Source: Microbacterium sp. AK009 (GTDB taxonomy: Bacteria; Actinomycetota; Actinomycetes; Actinomycetales; Microbacteriaceae). From it: a stretch of DNA of 64,000 nucleotides. This document shows positions 24,141-31,556 of the stretch, piece after piece. Positions within the stretch are counted from its first letter, which is position 1. Every line of letters starts with the position of its first letter. Below the pieces are notes generated by a model. The model saw nothing but the letters and a program-made list of their open reading frames with translations, was not told the DNA's origin and searched no databases. The DNA lies in assembly GCF_013410955.1 (NCBI RefSeq), contig NZ_JACCCG010000002.1, positions 186,001 to 250,000 on the forward strand, in the 5' to 3' direction. Made by a program: the position numbers and the translations under genes.

Positions 24141-26165
24141 GCGGGACGCGTCCGAGCCAGATGTTTCAGGGCCCGTCCGGTCCGTCGCGTCGATCGGCAG
24201 GTGGCGCGCCCACCACCGGGTGACCGCGTCGAAGCGTTCGACCCGGTGACGGGGCTGACCGCTCCGGGTGAGCTCGTGGTTCTCGCCGGGGAAGATCAGC
24301 ATCTCGCTCGGAACCCCCGCCCGGGTGAGAGCCGAGTAGTAGCGCGTCGCCTGCTCCAGCGGGCATCGATGATCGGCCTCGGCGTGCATCACCAGGGTGG
24401 GCGTGCGAACCTGCCCGACGACCGCCATCGGACTCTGCGCGGCGATGAGCTCGGGGTCGACCCCGACGTACTCGTCGCCGAAGAACGAGCCGATGTCGCT
24501 CGTCCCCTGGAATGACGTCGGCTCCAGGAACCCGCGCTCGACGATCGCCCCGCGGAATCGGTGGTCGTGCGCGATGATCCACGCGGTGAGGTAGCCGCCG
24601 TACGAGCCGCCCATGATGCCCAGCCGGCTCGGATCGAGGGCGGGTTCGGACTCCAGCGCGCCGTCGAGGAAGTCGATGACGTCGTGATGGTCGAGCGTGC
24701 CCATCGCCTGCCGGATGGCGCGGCCGTGCGCCCGGCCGTACCCGGCCGACCCCCGCGGGTTGCAGTAGACCACGGCGTAGCCGGCGTCGATAAGGACCTG
24801 GGTCTCGTCGAAGAGATGGATGCCGTAGCTGGCATAGGGCCCGCCGTGGATTTGGAGGATCACCGGGAAAGGCCCGTCCCCGCGGGGCCGCGCCACCCAG
24901 CCGTGCACCGGGTAGTCGTCCCGACCGCGAACGGTCAGCTCGCGCGGTTCCACGATCCCCGTTGCGGCCGCGGCGGCGCCGAACGCGGTCAGCACCCGCG
25001 GCTCGCCGGGTCCGGCGAGGACCAGCTCGCCGAACGAGTCCGGCGTGGCGACCGCGGCGACGACGACGGAACCGGATGCCGCGTGACCGAGCACCTCCCG
25101 GTCGCCGCCGATGACCGTCTCGGCCGATCCGTCGCGCGCGACCCGCAGGAGCCGGACGCGTCCACGGCGCCGATCCTGCACGAGGAAGTCGTCGCCGATG
25201 GGGGTGATGTGGCTTCCGACCTCGCCGAGGTCGATGGTCTCGGGATCGGTGAGGGCCCGGGTCTCCCCCTCGGCGATCACGTGCAGCGCCGTACCGGGGG
25301 CGACGAAGTCGGTTCCCGCGCTCCCGACGTGTGCGGCCAGGGCGGCCACCGCGCCGTCGTCTGCGACGGCGAGGCCGGTCACCCACAGGTTCGCAGCGGT
25401 TGCCAGGACCTCGCGGCGCCCGGAGCCGTCGAGGTGGTGCGCGATGATCGGGGTGCGCAGGTCTCGTCGGTCGTCTTCGATCCGGTCGGGAACGGCCAGC
25501 ACCTCCTCGCCTGACACGGCGAGGGTCGACCAGCTGAGGTCGCCTTCGGTGAGCGCACGCGGAGTGGCGCCGATCACCGTCCGGCTCGGGGCCTCCGCAT
25601 CGTCGCGCACGACGGGTGCGGGCTCGTAGAACGGCTCGCTGTCGATTTCGGGCGCCGCGATCACGAAGATCTGCGCGGGACGGTCGGCGAGGTAGCCCAG
25701 GCCGTTGGCGTTCCAGCGGATGCCGGTGATCCGCCGAGGCGCCTCGGCCGCGGCATCCAGTCCTTCGACTGTGCCGTACCGCCCGTTCTCAGGGACCCGG
25801 GCGGTGTAGACCAACGAGCGACCGTCGCCGGTCCAGACGACCTCGCCGACGCCCAGCGGGGCGTCGGTGGCCTGCACCGGTTCACCGCCGAGCGCGGCGA
25901 CGACGAACACCTGCGAGCGGCCCCGGGCATCGGGCCGCAGGAATGCCAGGCGCATGTCATCGGGCGAGAGCACCGGGGCCGTGTCGAGGATGCCGCGTGT
26001 GAGCCGGCGCGGAGCACCCTCCGGCAGATCGATCCGCCACAGCTGGCCGACGGTCCTGTTGGCCGGAAGGTCGGGACGACTGACGGAGAAGACCGCGAAC
26101 TCGCCGCGCGACGAGAGTGCGGGCCGCCCGACCCCGAGGAGCTTCTGGATGTCGGTGGGGCCCAC
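24081..26165 (-). CDS. S9 family serine peptidase (prolyl oligopeptidase / acylaminoacyl-peptidase type)
   Basis: This 694-residue protein has an N-terminal beta-propeller of TolB-like repeats (about residues 1-400) and a C-terminal alpha/beta-hydrolase domain. The nucleophile elbow is GIMGGSYGGYLTAW. The catalytic Asp is expected in MHAEADHRCPLEQ and the His in FPGENHELTRSG. It likely cleaves short peptides in the cytoplasm, as no signal peptide is present. The acidic C-terminal tail (about 30 residues rich in Asp, Glu and Ser) lies in the overlap with the convergent HdeD-like gene. It follows the SDR gene by three bases, so the two are probably co-transcribed. Confidence 0.9.
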   Translation of the reverse strand: MGPTDIQKLLGVGRPALSSRGEFAVFSVSRPDLPANRTVGQLWRIDLPEGAPRRLTRGILDTAPVLSPDDMRLAFLRPDARGRSQVFVVAALGGEPVQATDAPLGVGEVVWTGDGRSLVYTARVPENGRYGTVEGLDAAAEAPRRITGIRWNANGLGYLADRPAQIFVIAAPEIDSEPFYEPAPVVRDDAEAPSRTVIGATPRALTEGDLSWSTLAVSGEEVLAVPDRIEDDRRDLRTPIIAHHLDGSGRREVLATAANLWVTGLAVADDGAVAALAAHVGSAGTDFVAPGTALHVIAEGETRALTDPETIDLGEVGSHITPIGDDFLVQDRRRGRVRLLRVARDGSAETVIGGDREVLGHAASGSVVVAAVATPDSFGELVLAGPGEPRVLTAFGAAAAATGIVEPRELTVRGRDDYPVHGWVARPRGDGPFPVILQIHGGPYASYGIHLFDETQVLIDAGYAVVYCNPRGSAGYGRAHGRAIRQAMGTLDHHDVIDFLDGALESEPALDPSRLGIMGGSYGGYLTAWIIAHDHRFRGAIVERGFLEPTSFQGTSDIGSFFGDEYVGVDPELIAAQSPMAVVGQVRTPTLVMHAEADHRCPLEQATRYYSALTRAGVPSEMLIFPGENHELTRSGQPRHRVERFDAVTRWWARHLPIDATDRTGPETSGSDASRSGATEAEGADDLDDPKDHQ

Positions 26166-26168
26166 GAC

Positions 26169-26933
26169 TCACTCCCCTGCGAACGATGCGGTGTCGCCCA
26201 CCAGCCGGGTGTTGTCCTCGGGGATCGGATCGACGGCGGCCCGGGCCACCTCGGCCGCGAACTCGGAGACGTTGTAGAGCCGCCCCGCCGACTCGCGTCG
26301 CGAGGCGATCGCACCCGGGTTCGCCCGCTCGAGAAGCGTGGCGGTGATGGTGCCCTCGATCATGTCGCCGGAGACGACGACGAACTCCACGCCGCGCTCG
26401 GTGAGCATCGGGATGCGCTCGCGCAGCGCGTCCTCGCCCGCACGCTTGGACAGCGCGACGGGCTCGTACTCGGGCATCGTCGGCGTCGTGCGGATGAAGT
26501 GCGCCTGGTGGCTGGTGACGAAGACGACGCGGGCGCCCGCCCCGAGAAGGGGCAGGGCGGTCTCCAGGACCGACACCTGGGCATCGCGGTTGAGGCGGAG
26601 CGCGTAGTCCTCCGCCATTCCGGCCTCCATCCCGCCCGAGGCGTTGAGCACCAGGACGTCCAGTCGACCGAACTCCCGCTCGACCTCGGCGAACATCGCC
26701 TGCACCGAGGCGGGGTCGGTGAGATCGGCCCCGACCACGAGCACCCGCACACCGAGGTCGCGCAGCTGCGAGGCGAGCTTCTCGGCGCGCGGCGCCTTGT
26801 TGCGGTAGTTGATCACGACATCGGCACCCGCCTCGGCGAGATAGCGGACGGTATCGGCTCCGATGCCGCGGGAGGATCCGGTCACGAGGGCGGTCTTTCC
26901 TGCCAGCGATCCGGGAGCAAGGGTCTGAGACAT
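26169..26933 (-). CDS. SDR family oxidoreductase with non-standard active site spacing
   Basis: This 254-residue Rossmann protein has the cofactor motif TGSSRGIG (residues 18-25), VVGADLTDP and VLVLNASGG (NAG-like). Ser141 lies in FVTSHQAHF, but the downstream segment EYEPVALSK gives Tyr156 and Lys163, six residues between instead of the canonical three. The family appears conserved among actinobacteria with this sequence, so it is not simply a broken gene. The substrate is unknown. AGGAG lies 11 bases upstream of the ATG. It is the first gene of a two-gene unit with the S9 peptidase. Confidence 0.85.
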   Translation of the reverse strand: MSQTLAPGSLAGKTALVTGSSRGIGADTVRYLAEAGADVVINYRNKAPRAEKLASQLRDLGVRVLVVGADLTDPASVQAMFAEVEREFGRLDVLVLNASGGMEAGMAEDYALRLNRDAQVSVLETALPLLGAGARVVFVTSHQAHFIRTTPTMPEYEPVALSKRAGEDALRERIPMLTERGVEFVVVSGDMIEGTITATLLERANPGAIASRRESAGRLYNVSEFAAEVARAAVDPIPEDNTRLVGDTASFAGE

Positions 26934-27061
26934 GTGTGGCGACTCCTGTGATGACGCACCGCGGATGCCGCGGCATGGCCGTCCGGCCCCCTGAACCTTA
27001 TCAACGCCGACCCGTCCGACTGCGGTGTTAGGGTGGCCGTCAAGGCCGAGGAGGAGCCGCG

Positions 27062-27556
27062 ATGCTGCCGGATCTGACGCAATACCTCTGGATCATGTGG
27101 TTGGTGCTGGCGGGGGTCTTCATCATCATCGAGCTGCTCACGCTCGAGTTCACCTTCCTCATGATCGGCGCCGGGAGCCTCATCGGCGGACTCGGGGTGA
27201 ATCTCCTCGGCGGCCCCTGGTGGTTGCAGATCGCCGCGGCTGCGGCGATCTCGGCGCTGCTGCTGTTCACCATCCGACCGCTGCTGCTGAAGCTCCTGCA
27301 TCGCGGCGAACCGGCGAAGACCAACGTCGACGCCCTCTACGGCATGGGCGGACGCGTCGTCGCCGCTTTCGTCGACGGCGAGGGCGGCTCGGTGCGCCTG
27401 GACAACGGCGAGACCTGGACTGCGCGCCTGGCCGCCGGCGCCGTGGGCGCGGGAGTGGGCGTGCGCGTCACGGTCGATCGCGTGCTGGGCGCCACCGTCG
27501 AAGTGAGCCCCGCCACCCCCGCCACTCCCGCCTCAACGGAAGGAAGCACCCCGTGA
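27062..27556 (+). CDS. NfeD family membrane protein
   Basis: This 164-residue protein has hydrophobic helices at about residues 9-30, 35-50 and 57-78, followed by a small OB-fold domain (LYGMGGRVVAAFVDGEGGSVRL). It is the short NfeD type without a protease domain. NfeD proteins work with SPFH/stomatin partners in membrane organisation, and an SPFH gene follows with a four-base GTGA overlap. GAGGAG precedes the ATG. The C-terminal tail is Ala/Thr/Pro-rich. Confidence 0.88.
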   Translation: MLPDLTQYLWIMWLVLAGVFIIIELLTLEFTFLMIGAGSLIGGLGVNLLGGPWWLQIAAAAAISALLLFTIRPLLLKLLHRGEPAKTNVDALYGMGGRVVAAFVDGEGGSVRLDNGETWTARLAAGAVGAGVGVRVTVDRVLGATVEVSPATPATPASTEGSTP

Positions 27557-28674
27557 TCGACCCCGGCGCCTTCATCGGCCAGATCTTCGTCATCGTCCTC
27601 CTCGTCGTCCTGGCGATCTTCGTGGTGGTGGTGCTGTTCCGTTCGATCCGGATCATCCCGCAGGCCTACGCGGGGATCGTCGAGCGACTCGGGCGATACC
27701 AGCGGACGCTCTCACCCGGGCTGAACCTCCTCGTACCGTTCGTCGATCGGCTTCGCCCCCTGGTCGACATGCGCGAACAGGTGGTGTCCTTCCCCCCGCA
27801 GCCGGTCATCACCGAGGACAACCTGGTGGTGTCGATCGACACGGTCGTGTACTTCCAGGTCAACGACGCCCGCGCGGCGACCTACGAGATCGCCAACTAC
27901 CTCAGCGCGGTGGAGCAGCTGACGACCACGACGCTTCGCAACGTGGTCGGTGGCCTCAACCTCGAAGAGGCGCTCACGAGCCGCGACAACATCAACGGCC
28001 AGCTCCGCGTGGTACTCGACGAGGCCACGGGCAAATGGGGCCTGCGGGTCTCGCGGGTCGAGCTGAAGGCCATCGACCCGCCGACCTCGATCCAGGATTC
28101 GATGGAGAAGCAGATGCGCGCCGAGCGCGACCGGCGCGCGGCGATCCTGACCGCCGAGGGCACGAAGCAGTCCCAGATCCTCGAGGCCGAGGGCCGGCGC
28201 CAGGCTGAGATCCTCCGCGCCGAGGGCGACAAGCAGGCAGCGGTGCTGCGTGCGCAGGGTGAAGCCGAGGCCATCGAGATGGTCTTCGGCGCCATCCACG
28301 CGGGCGAGCCCGACGACAAGCTGCTGGCCTACCAGTACCTGCAGACGTTGCCGAAGATCAGCGAGAGCCCGTCGAACAAGCTGTGGATCATCCCGAGTGA
28401 ACTGACCGAGGCCCTCAAGGGCATCGGGAACGCACTCGGCGGACGCGACGAAGGCGGCGGGGCGACGACGCCCAGCAGTGCGCGGCGCCCCGCGACCGCC
28501 GCACGTCGCGCCGAGTACTCGGCCGCGTCGGATGCTGCCGTGGCGGCTGCCCGCGAGGCGGCGTCGGACGCGGACGCGATCGCCAGTGAGGCCCGGTCCA
28601 CCACACCGGGGGCGGTCCGTGCCGACGGTCCGACGACGCCGACCCCGAGCGAGGGTGGGGGCGACCCTGCCTGA
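27553..28674 (+). CDS. SPFH domain protein (stomatin / paraslipin type)
   Basis: This 373-residue protein has an N-terminal membrane anchor (about residues 9-35). A prohibitin-like SPFH domain follows (IIPQAYAGIVERLGRYQRTLSPGLNLLVPFVDRL), then an Ala/Glu/Arg-rich coiled coil with repeats such as AEGTKQSQILEAEGRRQAEIL. The last 90 residues are low-complexity Ala/Ser/Thr/Pro. Such proteins assemble into large membrane-bound cages and are thought to organise membrane microdomains or quality control. The GTG start overlaps the nfeD stop; AGGAAG lies upstream. Its end overlaps the glycerophosphodiesterase start by 20 bases. Confidence 0.9.
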   Translation: MIDPGAFIGQIFVIVLLVVLAIFVVVVLFRSIRIIPQAYAGIVERLGRYQRTLSPGLNLLVPFVDRLRPLVDMREQVVSFPPQPVITEDNLVVSIDTVVYFQVNDARAATYEIANYLSAVEQLTTTTLRNVVGGLNLEEALTSRDNINGQLRVVLDEATGKWGLRVSRVELKAIDPPTSIQDSMEKQMRAERDRRAAILTAEGTKQSQILEAEGRRQAEILRAEGDKQAAVLRAQGEAEAIEMVFGAIHAGEPDDKLLAYQYLQTLPKISESPSNKLWIIPSELTEALKGIGNALGGRDEGGGATTPSSARRPATAARRAEYSAASDAAVAAAREAASDADAIASEARSTTPGAVRADGPTTPTPSEGGGDPA

Positions 28675-29458
28675 CCCGCGCCACCCGTGGTTCGAGGCGT
28701 CGGACGCGCCCCGCGTGCTCGCCCACCGCGGCCTGGTGCCCGAGGGGTCCGCGGGTCTCGTCGAGAACTCCTTCGCCGCCGTGGCGGCCGCGCACGCCGC
28801 CGGAGCGACCTACGTCGAGTCCGACTGCCATGTGACGCTCGACGGCGAGGTGGTCCTCTTCCACGACGACGATCTCCAGCGGGTCGCGGGCGATCCGCGC
28901 GCGGTCGCCGACGTGACTCTCGCCGAACTGACCGAGCTCATGGCGGGGCTCGGGGGTCTCCTCACCCTCACCCAGGCCCTGGAGTCCTTCCCCACGGTGC
29001 GGTTCAACCTCGACGTCAAGGCGCCCGCCGCCGCGGAGCCGGTCGGTCGCGGCGTCGCACCCTACGCCGATCGTGTGCTCCTGACGAGCTTCTCCGACGA
29101 ACGTCGACGCGCCGCCCTCGCAGCGGCAGCGGATGCGGGTGCACTCGTCCGGCCGGCCACCTCGGCGGGCACCCGGACCATCACCCGTCTCCTGCTCGCC
29201 TCAGGAATCCGTGCCCGCCGCTCCATCGCCCGGCTCCTCGCCGACGTCGACGCACTGCAGGTGCCCGAGCGACAGGGTCGCGTGCCGATCGTCACTCCGC
29301 GCCTCATCGACAACGCCCATCGCCACGGCGTCGAGGTCCACGTGTGGACGGTGAACGATCCCGCGGACATGCAGCGACTCCTCGATGCCGGCGTGGACGG
29401 ACTCGTCACCGATCGCGCCGACCTCGCCCTCCCCCTCGTCGCCCGTCACGGGTCCTGA
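28655..29458 (+). CDS. Glycerophosphodiester phosphodiesterase family protein
   Basis: This 267-residue TIM-barrel enzyme has the GDPD signature: VLAHRGLVPEGSAGLVENSF (catalytic His and Arg, Glu metal ligand), YVESDCHVTLDGEVVLFHDDDLQRV (metal ligands and catalytic His) and a late HVWTVNDPADMQRLLDAGVDGLVTD. It hydrolyses glycerophosphodiesters to sn-glycerol-3-phosphate and an alcohol. No signal peptide is visible. The GTG at 28655 lies inside the end of the SPFH gene and gives the normal family N-terminus, so the long upstream extension of the frame is rejected. Confidence 0.88.
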   Translation: MGATLPDPRHPWFEASDAPRVLAHRGLVPEGSAGLVENSFAAVAAAHAAGATYVESDCHVTLDGEVVLFHDDDLQRVAGDPRAVADVTLAELTELMAGLGGLLTLTQALESFPTVRFNLDVKAPAAAEPVGRGVAPYADRVLLTSFSDERRRAALAAAADAGALVRPATSAGTRTITRLLLASGIRARRSIARLLADVDALQVPERQGRVPIVTPRLIDNAHRHGVEVHVWTVNDPADMQRLLDAGVDGLVTDRADLALPLVARHGS

Positions 29459-29517
29459 TCCGGTCGGCGTAAGGGCCTGAGCATCGGCTGTGAAAGCCGC
29501 TCTCGCACCCGTGCTTC

Positions 29518-29548
29518 GGATGATCCGCCCAGGCGAGGGCGTTATACC
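29518..29548 (+). promoter_or_regulatory. Candidate rbpA promoter, SigR/SigH-like and with a TATACC box
   Basis: GGATG at 29518-29522 is separated by 18 bases from GTT at 29541-29543. This resembles the GGAAT-N18-GTT pattern of SigR/SigH-type stress sigma factors except for one mismatch. A TATACC (29543-29548) could instead serve a housekeeping sigma factor. Confidence 0.35.
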
Positions 29549-29573
29549 TGATCAGCGACGGAAGGACCACACA

Positions 29574-29957
29574 ATGGCAGACCGCAGTCTTCGCGGCATC
29601 CGACTCGGCGCCCAGAGCCTACAGAGCGAAGAGGGCGTCGTGTTCCATGAACGCGTACAGCACATCTACTCCTGCACGTCCTGCGGACGTGACACCACAC
29701 TGACCTTCGCGGCTGACGCCGAGGTGCCCCAGGCCTGGGAATGCCGCACGTGCGGCTCCGAGGCTCTCCTGCGCATCGGCGAGGGCACGGCGACGGTCGA
29801 TCACAGCGACGAGAAGGCGCCCCGCACGCACTGGGACATGCTGCTGGAGCGGCGCACGATTCCCGAGCTCGAAGAGCTGCTCGAGGAGCGTCTCGCTTTC
29901 GTCCGCGCCCGCCGCGGTGCAGCCGACGACACCTCGAAGGGCAAGCTCAGCGCCTGA
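29574..29957 (+). CDS. rbpA: RNA polymerase-binding protein RbpA
   Basis: This 127-residue protein begins MADRSLRGIRLGAQSLQSEEG, the conserved N-terminal tail that contacts the RNA polymerase open complex. The core domain has the zinc-type cysteines CTSCGRD and CRTCGSE, and a C-terminal sigma-interacting helix (RTIPELEELLEERLAFVR). RbpA is an actinobacterial factor that stabilises sigma-A-type holoenzyme and open complexes. GGAAGGA lies upstream of the ATG. It abuts the convergent lnt gene with no gap, and a hairpin inside the end of lnt probably terminates it. Confidence 0.96.
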   Translation: MADRSLRGIRLGAQSLQSEEGVVFHERVQHIYSCTSCGRDTTLTFAADAEVPQAWECRTCGSEALLRIGEGTATVDHSDEKAPRTHWDMLLERRTIPELEELLEERLAFVRARRGAADDTSKGKLSA

Positions 29958-31556
29958 TCAGGCTCTGACGTCCCTGTCGACGCCGGTCTCTTCGGAGGCC
30001 GGCGTCTTCGTCTGCGTGCGCTCGCGTACGCGCAGAGCGACCCCCAACGCGGCGAGGGCCAGCAGACTCCCCCAGCCGAGGAACACCTGCACGGCGGGGC
30101 CGATGAGCACGGCGGGCGTGAGACCGGTGCGCAGCGGCACCTCGGCGAGCATCTGCCCCGCGGTACCCGCCGGCAGGCTGTCGAGCGTCGTGCCGTCGGG
30201 TGCGATCACCTGGCTCGTCCCGACCGTGGAGAGATTCACCACGGAACGGCCGGTCTCGATCGCCCGCATCCGCGCGAAGGCGAGCTGCTGCAGGTTCTCG
30301 TCGGTATCACGGAAGTCGGCGTTGTTCGTCTGGAAGACGTACACCTCTGCGCCGTCGCGCGCTCCCTCCCAGATCACCGCGTCGTAGATGACGTCGAAGC
30401 AGATCGCCAGCCCCACTCCCACGCCGTCGACGTCGACGTACGGCGGGTTGTCGCCCGGTGTGTACTCGCGCTGGATGAGACCGATGAGGTCGGGGACGAT
30501 CCGTTCGAAGAACCACCGGTCCGGGACGTACTCCCCCATCGGGACCGGATTGCGCTTGTCGTGGAACGCCACGGGATTGTCCGCACCCGCCTCCCAGAGC
30601 ATCGAGGTGTTGAAGGTCAGCTCGCCGCGATCCGTGGCGGCGTTGACGAGCAGCGGTGCGCCGAACTGCTCGGCGAGGGCGTCGAGGGTCGCCGCGGTGG
30701 TGCTGTCCTGGAGCGGGTCGTCATCGATCCCGCCCTCGGGCCATACGAGCAGATCAAGATCCTCCCCCGCGAGGGGAGCGGTCGCTTCGAGCTGCGCGTT
30801 CAGGATCGCATACGGCGTGCGTTCGTCGAAGTAGCCCGACGGCCCGTTGCCCTGCACCGCGCCCACCCGCAGATCACCCGCCGGGGTGGTCGGGAACGCC
30901 GGGACGGCCACGAGGAGCACGACAGCGGCCGCAGCGGGCAGCGCGGTGCGCACGTCGCGGAGACGACCGGCGCGCAGCCACTCGATGACCGCAGCGGTGG
31001 CGGTCACCATCAAAAAGGTCAGTCCCGCAACGCCCGTCCACGAGGCGATGTCGGCCAGCGGGCTCTCGGACTGGCTCATCCCGATCCTGCCCCACGGGAA
31101 TCCCGTGTAGGGCCAGGACCCCATGAACAGCTCCCGGGCGGTCCACAGTCCGCCGACGAGGAGCGGCAGAACGGTCAGCTGTGCCGCGCGCGCGGGCAGC
31201 ACTCGCGGCACCCATCGGTAGGCGAGCGCGATCGGGACAGCGCCTGCCCCCATGAGGATCGCCTGCAGGCCCGACAGCGCCAGCCAGGGGATCGGCCCGA
31301 GGTAGCGGGTGATCCAGAGGATGTGGATGAGGTGGAACGAGGCGCCGAAGACGAAGCCCACGAGGACGGCACCGCCGATGCTCCGGCCGATGAGCGATAC
31401 CAGGGCGAAGGCGACTCCGACGAACGCGAACGGCCACCACCCCACGTCGGGGAAGGCGAGATCGAGGGTCGGCCCCGCGACGGCGGCGGTGAGGACCGCC
31501 GCCCAGAGCGGAAGGAGGGGGCGCGGCGCTGATCGCGCCGGGGACGAAGCGCTCAT
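29958..31556 (-). CDS. lnt: Apolipoprotein N-acyltransferase
   Basis: This 532-residue membrane enzyme has six or more N-terminal helices and an extracytoplasmic nitrilase domain. The catalytic Glu lies in VWPEGGIDD, the Lys in FHDKRNPVPMGEYVP and the Cys in GLAICFDVIYD. A final transmembrane helix follows near residue 505. It adds the third acyl chain to bacterial lipoproteins, such as the FKBP lipoprotein encoded nearby. The ATG at 31556 overlaps the stop of helY by four bases (ATGA), so it is the downstream member of a coupled pair. Confidence 0.9.
   Translation of the reverse strand: MSASSPARSAPRPLLPLWAAVLTAAVAGPTLDLAFPDVGWWPFAFVGVAFALVSLIGRSIGGAVLVGFVFGASFHLIHILWITRYLGPIPWLALSGLQAILMGAGAVPIALAYRWVPRVLPARAAQLTVLPLLVGGLWTARELFMGSWPYTGFPWGRIGMSQSESPLADIASWTGVAGLTFLMVTATAAVIEWLRAGRLRDVRTALPAAAAVVLLVAVPAFPTTPAGDLRVGAVQGNGPSGYFDERTPYAILNAQLEATAPLAGEDLDLLVWPEGGIDDDPLQDSTTAATLDALAEQFGAPLLVNAATDRGELTFNTSMLWEAGADNPVAFHDKRNPVPMGEYVPDRWFFERIVPDLIGLIQREYTPGDNPPYVDVDGVGVGLAICFDVIYDAVIWEGARDGAEVYVFQTNNADFRDTDENLQQLAFARMRAIETGRSVVNLSTVGTSQVIAPDGTTLDSLPAGTAGQMLAEVPLRTGLTPAVLIGPAVQVFLGWGSLLALAALGVALRVRERTQTKTPASEETGVDRDVRA
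29979..30006. terminator. Hairpin with UUCG tetraloop inside the 3' end of lnt; likely terminator for rbpA
   Basis: A 12-bp stem (one G-U pair) closes on a TTCG loop. It lies 22 bases past the rbpA stop but within the last codons of convergent lnt. No other hairpin is available for rbpA. Confidence 0.6.
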
